Shown: positions 37,418-46,323, numbered from the stretch's first letter. The stretch is DNA of 64,000 nt from Streptomyces monashensis (GCF_001866665.1 NZ_MLYO01000012.1:186001-250000); one strand, 5' to 3'. Program-made: numbers and translations. The notes: generated by a model not told the origin, from the sequence alone.

Positions 37418-38428
37418 TCAGCGTCGTTCGGGCTTCGCGCTGCGCGACATCAGCTCCTTGACGGCGACCACCGGCGACTTGCCCTCGTGCACGATGGCGA
37501 CGACCGTCTCGGTGATCGGCATGTCGACACCGTGTCGGCGGGCCAGATCCAGCACGGACTCGCAGGACTTGACGCCCTCGGCGGTCTGTTTGGTGACCGC
37601 GATCGTCTCCTGGAGGGTCATGCCCTTGCCGAGGTTGGTGCCGAAGGTGTGGTTGCGGGACAGCGGCGAGGAGCAGGTGGCCACCAGGTCGCCGAGGCCC
37701 GCGAGTCCGGAGAAGGTCAGCGGGTCGGCGCCGAGCGCGACCCCGAGCCGGGCGGTCTCGGCGAGGCCGCGCGTGATGAGCGAGCCCTTGGCGTTGTCGC
37801 CGAGCCCCATGCCGTCCGCGATGCCGACGGCGAGCCCGATGACGTTCTTCACGGCGCCGCCGAGCTCGCAGCCGACCACGTCCGTCTCCGTGTACGGCCG
37901 GAAGTACGGCGTGTGGCACGCGGCCTGGAGGCGCCGGGCGACGGCCTCGTCGGCACAGGCGACCACGGCGGCGGCGGGCATGCGGGCGGCGATCTCCCGG
38001 GCCAGGTTGGGCCCGGTGACGACGGCGACGCGCTCTGCGCCGACCTTGGCGACGTCCTCGACGACCTCGCTCATCCGCATGGCGGAGCCGAGTTCGACGC
38101 CCTTCATGAGGGACACCAGCACGGTGCCCGGGGCGAGCAGCGGGGTCCACTCGGCGAGGTTCTCGCGCATCGTCTGGGAGGGGATCGCCAGGACCGTGAA
38201 GTCCGCGTCCCGCAGCGCCTCGGCGGCGTCGGCGGTCGCGCGCAGGTTCTCCGGGAGTTCGACTCCGGGCAGGTAGTCGGGGTTGGTCCGGGTCGAGTTG
38301 ACCGCCTCGGCCAGTGCGGGGCGGCGGGCCCACAGGGTCACCTCGCAGCCCGCGTCGGCGAGGACCATGCCGAAGGCGGTACCCCATGAGCCCGTGCCCA
38401 TGACCGCCGCCTTTACCGCCTTGCTCAC
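37418..38428 (-). CDS. gpsA: Glycerol-3-phosphate dehydrogenase [NAD(P)+]
   Basis: 336 residues from GTG at 38428. N-terminal Rossmann motif MGTGSWGTAFGMVLADAG, the PSQTMREN substrate loop, VSLMKGVE, VTGPNLAREIA and the catalytic lysine in ELGGAVKNVIGLAVGIADGM. Reduces dihydroxyacetone phosphate to sn-glycerol-3-phosphate for phospholipids. It overlaps plsC by 4 bp (GTGA), consistent with a phospholipid-synthesis operon plsC-gpsA(-ddlA). Confidence 0.97.
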   Translation of the reverse strand: MSKAVKAAVMGTGSWGTAFGMVLADAGCEVTLWARRPALAEAVNSTRTNPDYLPGVELPENLRATADAAEALRDADFTVLAIPSQTMRENLAEWTPLLAPGTVLVSLMKGVELGSAMRMSEVVEDVAKVGAERVAVVTGPNLAREIAARMPAAAVVACADEAVARRLQAACHTPYFRPYTETDVVGCELGGAVKNVIGLAVGIADGMGLGDNAKGSLITRGLAETARLGVALGADPLTFSGLAGLGDLVATCSSPLSRNHTFGTNLGKGMTLQETIAVTKQTAEGVKSCESVLDLARRHGVDMPITETVVAIVHEGKSPVVAVKELMSRSAKPERR

Positions 38429-39225
38429 TTGCCCTGCCCTTCCGGTTCCCTGCCCTGCGCCGGTGCTTCGGTCTGTGCCCGCGCCTCGGTCTGCGCCTGC
38501 GTGCGGCGCCGCTGTTCGATCCGCTCGCGGCGCGGGTCGTAGGGCGTCTCGGGGGCCTTCTCGCCGCGGATCTCCTCCAGCTGGCGGGTGACGGCCGCCA
38601 TGATGACCTCGGTGGCCTCCTTCAGCAGGTCCGGGGTCATCTCCTTGCCGTAGAAGCGCGAGAGGTCCACGGGCGGGCCGGCGAGCACGTGATGGGTCTT
38701 GCGCGGGAGGAGGTTCGGCTTCTTGGCGTACGGCGGCAGCAGTTCGTTGACGCCCCACTGGGCGACCGGGATGACCGGGCACTTGGTCTGCAGGGCCACG
38801 CGCGCGGCGCCCGTCTTGCCGGTCATGGGCCAGCCGTCGGGGTCGCGGGTGAGGGTGCCCTCGGGGTAGAAGGCGACGCACTCGCCGCGCTCCACGGCGT
38901 CGATCGCGGCCCGGAAGGCGCTGAGCGCGTCGGTGGACTCGCGATAGACGGGAATCTGCCCGGTACCGCGCATGGCGGCGCCGATGAATCCCGTCTTGAA
39001 AAGTCCGCTCTTCGCCAGGAATCGCGGAACCCGTCCGGTGTTGTACTGATAGTGCGCGTACGCGAAGGGGTCCACGTGGGAATTGTGGTTCACCGCGGTG
39101 ATAAATCCGCCCTCGGCCGGAATGTGCTCCATTCCGCGCCAGTCCCGCTTGATCAGAACCACCAGCGGCGGTTTGCAGATCACCGCGGCGAAGCGGTACC
39201 AGAAGCCGATTCTGCGGCGGGGCAC
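38425..39225 (-). CDS. 1-acyl-sn-glycerol-3-phosphate acyltransferase (PlsC family)
   Basis: 266 residues from GTG at 39225, GGAAGG 7 bp upstream. Acyltransferase motif I is NHNSHVDPFAYA (HX4D), motif III is VAFYPEGTLTRDPDGW (EGT), and the PVIPVAQWGVNEL motif IV is present. A hydrophobic N-terminal stretch suggests membrane association. The tail (last ~60 residues) is a Gln/Glu/Arg-rich extension. Transfers the second acyl chain in phosphatidate synthesis; coupled to gpsA. Divergent from cofC. Confidence 0.93.
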   Translation of the reverse strand: MPRRRIGFWYRFAAVICKPPLVVLIKRDWRGMEHIPAEGGFITAVNHNSHVDPFAYAHYQYNTGRVPRFLAKSGLFKTGFIGAAMRGTGQIPVYRESTDALSAFRAAIDAVERGECVAFYPEGTLTRDPDGWPMTGKTGAARVALQTKCPVIPVAQWGVNELLPPYAKKPNLLPRKTHHVLAGPPVDLSRFYGKEMTPDLLKEATEVIMAAVTRQLEEIRGEKAPETPYDPRRERIEQRRRTQAQTEARAQTEAPAQGREPEGQGK

Positions 39226-39426
39226 AAGGACACCTTCCTCTAGGCATGCCACCTCGGCGGGGGGCCGCACAAGTGTCGCCCCGGGCCGCCGGTCTGTCGA
39301 GAACACCGTACGCCCGCCCGTCACCCGCCCCCACCCTTGCAAGGAGCTTCGCGCCCCTCCCCCCTTCTGCGTGTCCTCGGACACAGCGGGTGACAATGAG
39401 CGTGACAAGAGAGGGACGGTACGCCG

Positions 39427-40062
39427 GTGCAGTGGACCTTGGTCATCCCGCTGAAGCCCCTGGTGCGGGCCAAGAGCAGGCTCTCGGACACGGCCGCCGA
39501 CGGGGTTCGCCCGGGGCTGGCCCTCGCGTTCGCCCAGGACACGGTGGCCGCGGCGCTGGCGTGCGCGGCCGTCACGGGTGTGGCGGTCGTCACGGACGAC
39601 GAGCTGGCCGGACGGGAACTGGCGGCGCTGGGCGCGCGGATCGTTCCGGACACGCCCGCGGACGGCCTGAACGCCGCTCTGGCGCACGGCGCGGCGGCGG
39701 TACGCGCAATTCACCCCGGGGCGGCCGTAGCGGCCCTGAACGCCGATCTGCCGGCACTGCGCCCGCGGGAACTGGCGCGAGTCCTGGACGCCGCCGCGGA
39801 ATTCCCCCGTGCTTTTCTCGCGGATGCGGCGGCGATCGGCACGACACTGCTGGCGGCGGGGCCGCAGCAGGAATTGCAGCCGGCGTTCGGCGTCGATTCC
39901 CGCAACCGCCACCGGGCCTCGGGCGCCCGGGAACTCACGCCGGCCGGGGTGGATTCGGTACGGCAGGACGTGGACACCGGGGACGATCTGCGCGCGGCGC
40001 TGACCCTGGGGGTGGGCCCGTACACGGCCGCCGCGGCGGCGGGTCTGCTGAGCGCCCCGTAG
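39427..40062 (+). CDS. cofC: 2-phospho-L-lactate / phosphoenolpyruvate guanylyltransferase (CofC/FbiD)
   Basis: 211 residues. The nucleotidyltransferase opening TLVIPLKPLVRAKSRLSD, the VVTDDELAGREL segment, ALNADLPALRPREL (N-A-D-L-P) and PAFGVDSRNRHRASGA are CofC/FbiD signatures. It makes the guanylylated intermediate for coenzyme F420; in actinobacteria phosphoenolpyruvate is the reported substrate. F420 is used by some LLM-class enzymes such as the one at 8025. 10 bp before the cold-shock-like gene. Confidence 0.94.
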   Translation: MQWTLVIPLKPLVRAKSRLSDTAADGVRPGLALAFAQDTVAAALACAAVTGVAVVTDDELAGRELAALGARIVPDTPADGLNAALAHGAAAVRAIHPGAAVAALNADLPALRPRELARVLDAAAEFPRAFLADAAAIGTTLLAAGPQQELQPAFGVDSRNRHRASGARELTPAGVDSVRQDVDTGDDLRAALTLGVGPYTAAAAAGLLSAP

Positions 40063-40072
40063 GCTGACGTCC

Positions 40073-40276
40073 ATGCAGGCCACCGCATACACCTACGACC
40101 CCGAGACCCGCAGCGGACAGGTGCTGCTCGACGACGGCACCCCGGTGCCGTACGACACCGCCGCGTTCGACGCCGGCGGACTGCGGCTGCTGCGGCCCGG
40201 GCAGCGGGTGCGGATCGAGACCGAGGGCCGCGGGGACGCCCTGCGGATCACGCTCGTGACGCTGCAGACGCTGTAA
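40073..40276 (+). CDS. Small cold-shock-like (OB-fold) protein
   Basis: 67 residues, beginning [20 protein letters not shown]. The pattern G-x-V-L-L-D-D-G-x-x-V-x-Y, then [17 protein letters not shown] and a final basic/valine strand, resembles cold-shock domains. The aromatic RNP motifs (KGFGFI, VFVHF) are lost, so nucleic-acid binding is uncertain. Cotranscribed with cofC. I recall similar proteins in other Streptomyces without assigned function. Confidence 0.78.
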   Translation: MQATAYTYDPETRSGQVLLDDGTPVPYDTAAFDAGGLRLLRPGQRVRIETEGRGDALRITLVTLQTL

Positions 40277-40295
40277 CTGCCCCCGCACACGCCGC

Positions 40296-40324
40296 GGGCC
40301 GGGCTCCCCTGGGGAGTCCGGCCC
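40296..40324. terminator. Bidirectional hairpin between cold-shock-like gene and hup
   Basis: GGGCCGGGCTCCCC (40296-40309) pairs with GGGGAGTCCGGCCC (40311-40324) with one G-U and a minimal loop, between convergent gene ends. Confidence 0.78.
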
Positions 40325-40346
40325 GGCGCGTGAGTGCCCTGGAGAC

Positions 40347-40997
40347 CTACGACGCCTTGCGCGCGGTGGTCTTCTTCGCCGTGGTCTTGCGAGCCGTCGA
40401 CTTCTTGGCCGGCGCCTTCTTCGCGGTGACCTTCTTGGCCGGGGCCTTCTTCGCGGTGGTCTTCTTCGCGGCGGCCGTCGTCTTCTTCGCCGCCGCCGTG
40501 GTCTTCTTGGCGGTCGTCTTCTTGGCCGTGGTCTTCTTCGCAGCGGCCGTGGTCTTCTTCGCCGCCGCCGTGGTCTTCTTGGCGGTCGTCTTCTTCGCCG
40601 TGACCTTCTTCGCGGCCGCCTTGGTGGCCTTCTTCGCCGCGGCCTTCTTGATCGCCGTGCCGCCGGTCAGGCTGCCCTTGGGCGCCTTCTTGACGGCGAC
40701 CTCGCCGCCGCGCGGGAGCTTCTTCGAGCCGCTCACCAGGTCCTTGAAGCCCTGGCCCGCACGGAAGCGCGGCACGGAGGTCTTCTTGACCCGAACCCGC
40801 TCCCCCGTCTGGGGGTTGCGGGCGTAACGGGCGGGGCGGTCCACCTTCTCGAAGGACCCGAAGCCGGTGACCGAGACCCGCTCGCCCGCGACGACCGCGC
40901 GGACGATGGCGTCCAGGACATGATCGACAGCTTCGGCCGCCTGCTGGCGGCCACCCATCTTGTCGGCAATCGCTTCTACGAGCTGCGCCTTGTTCAC
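40347..40997 (-). CDS. hupS: HU nucleoid protein with Lys/Ala-rich tail (HupS type)
   Basis: 216 residues, GTG start. Residues 1-~92 are a standard HU domain ([50 protein letters not shown]). The remaining ~120 residues are a histone-H1-like tail of AAKKTT, TAKKTT and PAKKVT units, encoded by a 72-bp DNA repeat. In S. coelicolor the equivalent protein is sporulation-associated and compacts the spore nucleoid. An A/T-rich promoter lies ~60-80 bp upstream. Confidence 0.96.
   Translation of the reverse strand: MNKAQLVEAIADKMGGRQQAAEAVDHVLDAIVRAVVAGERVSVTGFGSFEKVDRPARYARNPQTGERVRVKKTSVPRFRAGQGFKDLVSGSKKLPRGGEVAVKKAPKGSLTGGTAIKKAAAKKATKAAAKKVTAKKTTAKKTTAAAKKTTAAAKKTTAKKTTAKKTTAAAKKTTAAAKKTTAKKAPAKKVTAKKAPAKKSTARKTTAKKTTARKAS
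40480..40595 (-). repeat. 72-bp repeat in the HU tail
   Basis: An exact 44-bp sequence occurs at 40480-40523 and again at 40552-40595, 72 bp (24 codons) apart, within the Lys/Ala/Thr tail. Flanking bases also match imperfectly. Recent duplication or gene conversion in the tail is likely. Confidence 0.88.
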
Positions 40998-41048
40998 GTC
41001 TTCCCCTTCGGAGACATCGCCAGAACGAAAGTGTTCAAGCTTTTTCGC

Positions 41049-41078
41049 ACGTTAGGCAGATATATACCGCAAATCAAA
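41049..41078 (-). promoter_or_regulatory. Putative hup promoter
   Basis: On the minus strand TTTGAT (complement of 41073-41078), an 18-bp spacer and TAACGT (complement of 41049-41054) give a plausible sigma-70-like pair. The surrounding ~60 bp is unusually A/T-rich (GGTATATATC). Confidence 0.5.
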
Positions 41079-41134
41079 CACGAAACGGGCTTATCACCCT
41101 TGTGCCGCAACGGATTCGGCGCTCTCGAGCCTGT

Positions 41135-41365
41135 TCAGTGGTCCTCTTCGGGGATCCGCCCCGCGTCGAGGTCCGCGTTGAACCGCTCGAGCCGCCTTGC
41201 CGCAGCGGCGAGATCGTGCTTGGCCGCGGCCGTAATGACCAGCAGCTTCCGGGTCAGCGCCATCCGTACGCCCTCCGGGACTTGCAGTGCGCGCACCCTT
41301 GCATGCGCTTCCTTGAGTTGGTTCGCGACCGCCGCATAGAGCTGGAGTTGGCCGTCGTGTCCCAT
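41135..41365 (-). CDS. Small helical protein of unknown function
   Basis: 76 residues from ATG at 41365 ([20 protein letters not shown]). Wholly helical and charged ([31 protein letters not shown]), with no enzymatic motif or membrane segment. Third-position GC is high and consistent with coding. It lies between leuD and hup on the same strand. Similar proteins sit here in other Streptomyces as I recall. Function unknown. Confidence 0.78.
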   Translation of the reverse strand: MGHDGQLQLYAAVANQLKEAHARVRALQVPEGVRMALTRKLLVITAAAKHDLAAAARRLERFNADLDAGRIPEEDH

Positions 41366-41550
41366 GCACAGATTGTGCCATCTGGGGCGAGTTGTCGCCT
41401 GCGCAGGGTGTAACTGCCGCCTCAAATGGCCTTCCAGGCACTTGCGGAGGGCGCGATCACTGCACTCACCTACCCTGGCAACGCCCTTCCTAACGTGGGG
41501 AGTTGAGGGCTGCGTAAGAGGTGCGCAGGTCCGATCGGGTGCAGACATGG

Positions 41551-41583
41551 CTGTACCCCCAATCGTGGCGATCGGGGGTACAG
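41551..41583 (-). terminator. leuCD terminator
   Basis: CTGTACCCCCAATCG (41551-41565) pairs with CGATCGGGGGTACAG (41569-41583) with one mismatch and a 3-nt loop, 37 bp past the leuD stop. Confidence 0.82.
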
Positions 41584-41619
41584 AGAGGGTGTTGCGGTGG
41601 CCGAAATCAGCCCTGGGGA

Positions 41620-42213
41620 TCAGCCCTGGAGCGTGCGCGGCTTGTAGGTCGGCCGCTTGGCCTCGTAGGCGGCGATGTCGGCGTCGTTCTGGAGCGTGAT
41701 GGAGATGTCGTCCAGGCCGTTCAGCAGGCGCCAGCGGGAGTTCTCGTCCAGCTCGAAGGAGGCGGTGACGCCCTCGGCGCGCACCTCGCGGTTCTCCAGG
41801 TCGACGGTGATCTCGGCCTGCGGGTCCGCCTCGACGAGCTCCCACAGCGTGTCCACGACCTTCTGGTCCAGGACCACCGTGAGCAGGCCGTTCTTCAGCG
41901 AGTTGCCCCGGAAGATGTCCGCGAAACGGGAGGAGATCACGGTCTTGAAGCCGTAGTTCTGCAGGGCCCAGACGGCGTGCTCGCGGGAGGAGCCGGTGCC
42001 GAAGTCGGGACCGGCGACCAGGACGGTCGCGCCCGCGCGCTCGGGGCGGTTGAGGACGAACTCGGGGTCCTTGCGCCAGGCCTCGAACAGCCCGTCCTCG
42101 AACCCGTCCCGGGTCACCTTCTTGAGCCAGTGAGCAGGGATGATCTGGTCGGTGTCGACGTTGCTGCGGCGCAGCGGGACAGCCCGGCCGGTGTGGGTGG
42201 TGAAGGCTTCCAT
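41620..42213 (-). CDS. leuD: 3-isopropylmalate dehydratase small subunit
   Basis: 197 residues. [40 protein letters not shown] and [18 protein letters not shown] are LeuD hallmarks: the swivelling domain that supplies the substrate-binding G-S-S-R loop. Works with LeuC to isomerise 2- to 3-isopropylmalate in leucine synthesis. 5 bp after leuC. Confidence 0.98.
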   Translation of the reverse strand: MEAFTTHTGRAVPLRRSNVDTDQIIPAHWLKKVTRDGFEDGLFEAWRKDPEFVLNRPERAGATVLVAGPDFGTGSSREHAVWALQNYGFKTVISSRFADIFRGNSLKNGLLTVVLDQKVVDTLWELVEADPQAEITVDLENREVRAEGVTASFELDENSRWRLLNGLDDISITLQNDADIAAYEAKRPTYKPRTLQG

Positions 42214-42218
42214 GGTTC

Positions 42219-43646
42219 TCAGACTCCAGCGGGCGCGGGGGTGTCGGCGGACAGGTCGGCGGGCGAGGCGAGGTGGCCCAGGACGGCGGTCGCGGCCGCG
42301 ACCTGCGGCGACACCAGGTGCGTACGACCGCCCTTGCCCTGCCGGCCCTCGAAGTTGCGGTTGGAGGTGGACGCGGAGCGCTCCCCCGGGGCCAGCTGGT
42401 CGGGGTTCATGCCGAGGCACATCGAGCAGCCCGCGTGCCGCCATTCGGCGCCGGCCTCCTTGAAGACCACGTCCAGACCCTCGGAGACGGCCTGCAGACC
42501 CACCCGCGCGGAGCCCGGGACGACCAGCATCCGTACGCCGTCGGCGACTTTGCGGTCCTTGAGGATGCTCGCGGCGGCGCGCAGGTCCTCGATGCGGCCG
42601 TTGGTGCAGGAGCCTACGAAGACGGTGTCAACGTCGATGGAGCGCAGCGGCTGGCCGGCCTCCAACCCCATGTATTCCAGGGCCTTTTCGGCGGCCAGGC
42701 GCTCCGATGCGTCTTCGTACGAAGCCGGGTCGGGGACGGACGCCGAAAGCGGCGCACCCTGGCCGGGGTTGGTGCCCCAGGTGACGAACGGCGACAGCTC
42801 GGCGGCGTCGATGACGACCTCGGCGTCGAAGACCGCGTCCTCGTCGGTGCGCAGGGTCTTCCAGTACTCCACCGCGGCGTCCCAGTCGGCGCCCTCGGGG
42901 GCGTGGGCGCGGCCCTTGATGTACGCGAAGGTGGTCTCGTCGGGGGCGATCATGCCCGCGCGGGCGCCGGCCTCGATCGACATGTTGCAGATGGTCATCC
43001 GGGCCTCCATCGAGAGCTTCTCGATGGCGGAGCCGCGGTACTCCAGGATGTAGCCCTGGCCGCCGCCCGTACCGATCCTGGCGATGATCGCCAGGATCAG
43101 GTCCTTGGCGGTGACGCCCTCGGGCAGCTCACCCTCGACCGTGATCGCCATGGTCTTCGGGCGGGCCAGCGGCAGCGTCTGGGTGGCCAGCACGTGCTCG
43201 ACCTGGGAGGTGCCGATGCCGAACGCCAGCGCGCCGAAGGCGCCGTGCGTGGAGGTGTGCGAGTCGCCGCAGACGACCGTCGTACCGGGCTGCGTCAGAC
43301 CGAGCTGCGGGCCGACGACGTGCACGACGCCCTGCTCGACGTCGCCCAGCGGGTGCAGCCGCACGCCGAACTCGGCGCAGTTCTTGCGCAGCGTCTCCAG
43401 CTGGGCGCGGGAGACCGGGTCCGCGATGGGCTTGTCGATGTCGAGGGTCGGGGTGTTGTGATCCTCGGTCGCGATGGTGAGGTCGAGCCGGCGCACCCGG
43501 CGACCGCTCTTGCGCAGCCCGTCGAAGGCCTGCGGGCTGGTCACCTCGTGCAGCAGGTGCAGATCGATGTAGAGGAGGTCGGGCTCGCCCTCGGCGCGCC
43601 GGACGACGTGGTCGTCCCAGACCTTCTCCGCGAGTGTCCTACCCAT
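42219..43646 (-). CDS. leuC: 3-isopropylmalate dehydratase large subunit
   Basis: 475 residues, aconitase family. The iron-sulfur ligands are in [14 protein letters not shown] and [14 protein letters not shown] (C-x2-C); [20 protein letters not shown] and [20 protein letters not shown] are also diagnostic. ATG at 43646 with GGAGGG upstream. First gene of leuC-leuD, divergent from ndgR, whose product is known to bind the leuC promoter in S. coelicolor. Confidence 0.98.
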   Translation of the reverse strand: MGRTLAEKVWDDHVVRRAEGEPDLLYIDLHLLHEVTSPQAFDGLRKSGRRVRRLDLTIATEDHNTPTLDIDKPIADPVSRAQLETLRKNCAEFGVRLHPLGDVEQGVVHVVGPQLGLTQPGTTVVCGDSHTSTHGAFGALAFGIGTSQVEHVLATQTLPLARPKTMAITVEGELPEGVTAKDLILAIIARIGTGGGQGYILEYRGSAIEKLSMEARMTICNMSIEAGARAGMIAPDETTFAYIKGRAHAPEGADWDAAVEYWKTLRTDEDAVFDAEVVIDAAELSPFVTWGTNPGQGAPLSASVPDPASYEDASERLAAEKALEYMGLEAGQPLRSIDVDTVFVGSCTNGRIEDLRAAASILKDRKVADGVRMLVVPGSARVGLQAVSEGLDVVFKEAGAEWRHAGCSMCLGMNPDQLAPGERSASTSNRNFEGRQGKGGRTHLVSPQVAAATAVLGHLASPADLSADTPAPAGV

Positions 43647-43815
43647 CGCTTTCCCTCCGGCCGGCAAACGTCCGCCGACCCAACTAGAGATCTTGAGGTT
43701 GCGGCGGCTGCCCTTTCGAGGGCCCCTGAAAGTCGTGATTCCGGGCGTCCGCCACCGGGCCCGTTGGTACGCGGGCCGCCTGTGTGCTTCCAGGGTGGCG
43801 CGTTCCACGGAAAAT

Positions 43816-43830
43816 TGAACTTGCGTTTCA
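43816..43830. promoter_or_regulatory. Candidate NdgR operator in the leuC-ndgR divergent promoter
   Basis: TGAAC-TTGCG-TTTCA (43816-43830) is a short imperfect inverted repeat (TGAA...TTCA) in the A/T-richest part of the divergent spacer, 26 bp before ndgR. NdgR is reported to regulate leuCD and itself; the exact site is inference. Confidence 0.5.
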
Positions 43831-43855
43831 CAGAGTGAGACGTGAGTATCGTTGC

Positions 43856-44572
43856 ATGGACAACAGTAGCGGCGTCGGCGTTCTGGACAAGGCGGCCCTC
43901 GTCCTGAGCGCTCTGGAGTCCGGCCCGGCCACCCTCGCGGGTCTGGTCGGGGCCACCGGACTGGCACGACCCACGGCCCACCGCCTGGCCGTGGCCCTGG
44001 AACACCACCGCATGGTGGCACGCGACATGCAGGGCCGGTTCATCCTCGGCCCGCGTCTCGCGGAACTGGCGGCGGCGGCCGGCGAGGACCGCCTGCTCGC
44101 CACGGCCGGCCCCGTGCTCACCCACCTCCGCGACGTCACGGGCGAGAGCGCGCAGCTCTACCGGCGCCAGGGTGACATGCGCATCTGCGTGGCCGCGGCG
44201 GAACGGCTGTCCGGTCTGCGGGACACCGTCCCGGTGGGCTCCACGCTCACGATGAAGGCCGGCTCCTCGGCGCAGATCCTCATGGCCTGGGAGGAGCCCG
44301 AGCGGCTGCACCGGGGGCTGCAGGGCGCCCGCTTCACGGCGACGGCCCTGTCGGGCGTGCGGCGTCGCGGCTGGGCCCAGTCCATCGGCGAGCGCGAACC
44401 GGGCGTCGCGTCCGTCTCCGCGCCCGTGCGCGGCCCCTCCAACCGCGTGGTGGCCGCCGTGTCCGTCTCCGGCCCGATCGAGCGCCTGACGCGCCACCCC
44501 GGCCGGATGCACGCCCAGGCGGTCATCGACGCCGCCGCCCGCCTCTCCGAGGCCCTGCGCCGCTCGGGCTGA
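43856..44572 (+). CDS. ndgR: IclR-family regulator NdgR
   Basis: 238 residues from ATG at 43856, the same length as S. coelicolor NdgR. The winged helix spans [20 protein letters not shown] to [20 protein letters not shown]; the IclR effector domain follows ([54 protein letters not shown]). NdgR (AreB in other species) controls leucine and other amino-acid genes and influences antibiotic production depending on nitrogen source. Divergent from leuCD. Confidence 0.95.
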   Translation: MDNSSGVGVLDKAALVLSALESGPATLAGLVGATGLARPTAHRLAVALEHHRMVARDMQGRFILGPRLAELAAAAGEDRLLATAGPVLTHLRDVTGESAQLYRRQGDMRICVAAAERLSGLRDTVPVGSTLTMKAGSSAQILMAWEEPERLHRGLQGARFTATALSGVRRRGWAQSIGEREPGVASVSAPVRGPSNRVVAAVSVSGPIERLTRHPGRMHAQAVIDAAARLSEALRRSG

Positions 44573-44604
44573 GCGGACGCCGCCCGGGGACACGTCCGGG
44601 AACG

Positions 44605-44646
44605 CCGGGGAGGGCCTGCCCCAACGCCGCGGCAGGCCCTCCCCGG
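44605..44646. terminator. Hairpin between ndgR and the DUF4188 gene
   Basis: Perfect 16-bp stem CCGGGGAGGGCCTGCC (44605-44620) / GGCAGGCCCTCCCCGG (44631-44646) with a 10-nt loop, between convergent 3' ends. Confidence 0.85.
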
Positions 44647-44663
44647 TCCCCCGATCCCCCCGG

Positions 44664-45173
44664 TCAGCCGGTCTTCTCCGCCACCGGTACCCCCTTCGAG
44701 CGGTAGGCGAACCGGTCCTTCGCGTACCGGCCCCGCCGCTCCAGCGGGATCTGCCCGTGCGCCGCGGCCAGCCCGAACGCGGGCATGTCGCCGTAGATCG
44801 CCTCGTACGACCCCTCGGGCACGACGTACGACTCGTGCCAGATGCCGACCTGCCCGCGCAGCTTCCCGGCCCGCTCCTTGCGGTTGAGGCGCGCCCAGGC
44901 CTTGTGATGGAAGGCGTCCGACGCGGTCGCGTAGCCGTACAGCTTCTCCTTGGACTCCCAGTACTGCACGACGTAGTACGTCCGCGGCGAGGCCGTCAGC
45001 AGGACGTGGCCGAGCAGTCCCCGCTCGGGCTCCTTCCGCAGATCCCGCAGCATGCGGAACATCGCGAGCATCACCGGCAGCCACAGGTGCACCGCCCAGA
45101 AGCGGTTGATACGCATGCCGATCAACAGGACGACGACATCGCCCTTCGCGTCGGCCGTCGTACGGGTCATCAT
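44664..45173 (-). CDS. DUF4188 (monooxygenase-like) protein
   Basis: 169 residues from ATG at 45173; GTG 45179 and ATG 45170 are alternatives, chosen against by the spacing from AGGGGG. VVLLIGMRINRFWAVHLWLP, LLTASPRTYYVVQYWESKEK and FHHKAWARLNRKERAG fit the dimeric alpha/beta-barrel-like DUF4188 family. WHESYVVPEGSYEAIYGDMP is its conserved C-terminal block. Biochemical role not established. Divergent from a MerR regulator with a perfect palindrome between, so probably inducible by that regulator. Confidence 0.85.
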   Translation of the reverse strand: MMTRTTADAKGDVVVLLIGMRINRFWAVHLWLPVMLAMFRMLRDLRKEPERGLLGHVLLTASPRTYYVVQYWESKEKLYGYATASDAFHHKAWARLNRKERAGKLRGQVGIWHESYVVPEGSYEAIYGDMPAFGLAAAHGQIPLERRGRYAKDRFAYRSKGVPVAEKTG

Positions 45174-45202
45174 GACCACTTCCCCCTCGTTGGCGAGCGA
45201 AG

Positions 45203-45228
45203 CTATCCAAGTACCGATGCTTGGATAG
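45203..45228. promoter_or_regulatory. MerR-type operator palindrome
   Basis: Perfect inverted repeat CTATCCAAG (45203-45211) / CTTGGATAG (45220-45228) separated by 8 bp, exactly centred in the 83-bp divergent promoter. Such a long dyad in a stretched -35/-10 spacer is the standard MerR-family operator arrangement. Confidence 0.82.
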
Positions 45229-45256
45229 TGCCGTTATCCGAGAAGGAGCGCAAGAG

Positions 45257-45901
45257 ATGCGGCTGGCCGAACTGAGCGAACGCAGCGGCGTGTCCACGGC
45301 GACGATCAAGTACTACCTGCGCGAAGGCCTGTTGCCGCCGGGCCGCCAGGTCAACGCCACGACCGCCGAGTACGACGAGGAGCATCTGCGCCGGCTGCGG
45401 CTGGTGCGGGCGATGATCCAGGTGGGCCGGGTGCCGGTGGCCAAGGTGCGCGAGGTGCTCGGGCACGTGGACGACGACTCCCTGCCCCGCACGATCCGCC
45501 TGGGCGCGGCGCTGTGGGCACTGCCGCAGGTGCCGGAGCCGGACGAGGAGGACGAGTACGTCCAGGCCGCGCACCGGGAGGTCGACGCGCTCCTGGACCA
45601 GCTCGGCTGGACGAACGCCAAACAGCTCACGACCGTCTCGCCCGCGTACCGCTCGCTGGTGGTGGCGGTGGCCGCGTTCCGTCGGATCGGCTACACCTTC
45701 GGCACCGAACTGCTCGTGCCGTACGCCGAGTTGATGTACCGGACAGCCACCCTCGACCTGGACAACATGGAGGCGTATCCGTCGCAGGCGGAACGGGTCG
45801 AGTTCGCGATCCTGGGGGCGGTCCTCAACGAGCCCGTACTGCAGGCGCTGCACCGGCTGGCCCAGGAGGAGGAGACGGCGCGGCGGTACGGCTTCGAGTA
45901 G
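45257..45901 (+). CDS. MerR-family transcriptional regulator
   Basis: 214 residues from ATG at 45257, AAGGAG upstream. The N-terminal MRLAELSERSGVSTATIKYY and LREGLLPPGRQVNATTAEYD helices are the MerR winged helix. A coiled-coil linker with an uncommonly long C-terminal effector domain (residues ~85-214) follows. The effector domain has no cysteine pair for metals, so an organic ligand or stress signal is likelier. Target: itself and the divergent DUF4188 gene. Confidence 0.9.
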   Translation: MRLAELSERSGVSTATIKYYLREGLLPPGRQVNATTAEYDEEHLRRLRLVRAMIQVGRVPVAKVREVLGHVDDDSLPRTIRLGAALWALPQVPEPDEEDEYVQAAHREVDALLDQLGWTNAKQLTTVSPAYRSLVVAVAAFRRIGYTFGTELLVPYAELMYRTATLDLDNMEAYPSQAERVEFAILGAVLNEPVLQALHRLAQEEETARRYGFE

Positions 45902-45918
45902 CCGGTGCCGGGCACGAC

Positions 45919-45948
45919 GAAGGCCCTCCGCCGAAGCGAAGGGCCTTC
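45919..45948. terminator. Hairpin between merR and the tRNA cluster
   Basis: GAAGGCCCT (45919-45927) / AGGGCCTTC (45940-45948), 12-nt internal loop with a further short pairing. It serves the convergent MerR gene and the 3' end of the tRNA cluster. Confidence 0.75.
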
Positions 45949-45954
45949 CTCCTG

Positions 45955-46027
45955 TACCCCCGACCGGATTCGAACCGGCGCTACCGCCTTGAGAGGGCGG
46001 CGTGCTAGGCCGCTACACAACGGGGGC
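45955..46027 (-). tRNA. tRNA-Glu (CTC)
   Basis: 73-nt cloverleaf: acceptor GCCCCCG/CGGGGGT, anticodon stem CCGCC/GGCGG with loop CTCTCAA (anticodon CTC), T-loop TTCGAAT. CCA is not encoded. Last of five tRNAs in the transcript. Confidence 0.97.
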
Positions 46028-46055
46028 GTGGACACTGCGTTTCCGCAGGTCCGAG

Positions 46056-46127
46056 CTGGTCTACCTGGACTCGAACCAAGACTAACTGAACCAGAATCAG
46101 TCGTGCTGCCAATTACACCATAGACCA
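46056..46127 (-). tRNA. tRNA-Gln (CTG)
   Basis: 72-nt cloverleaf: acceptor TGGTCTA/TAGACCA, anticodon stem ACTGA/TCAGT with loop TTCTGGT (anticodon CTG), T-loop TTCGAGT. Differs from the copy at 46345 by a compensating U-A/C-G acceptor pair. Confidence 0.97.
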
Positions 46128-46148
46128 ATGATGGTTTAGACCAGTCAG

Positions 46149-46221
46149 TACCCCCGACCGGATTCGAACCGGCGCTACCGCCTTGAGAGGGCGGCGTGCT
46201 AGGCCGCTACACAACGGGGGC
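46149..46221 (-). tRNA. tRNA-Glu (CTC)
   Basis: 73-nt tRNA with the same sequence as the copy at 45955 (anticodon stem CCGCC/GGCGG, anticodon CTC). Confidence 0.97.
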
Positions 46222-46250
46222 CCTAGCGATCCCGACAAGATCGAGATCAG

Positions 46251-46323
46251 TACCCCCGACCGGATTCGAACCGGCGCTACTGCCTTGAGAGGGCAGCGTG
46301 CTAGGCCGCTACACAACGGGGGC
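46251..46323 (-). tRNA. tRNA-Glu (CTC), variant anticodon stem
   Basis: 73-nt tRNA like the other two Glu copies except that the anticodon stem is CTGCC/GGCAG, a compensating change that keeps pairing. Confidence 0.97.

Noticed and set aside
40400..40650. Possible CRISPR or satellite array
   Set aside because: The repeats lie in frame inside the HU tail, with a coding period of 24 codons and no unique spacers.
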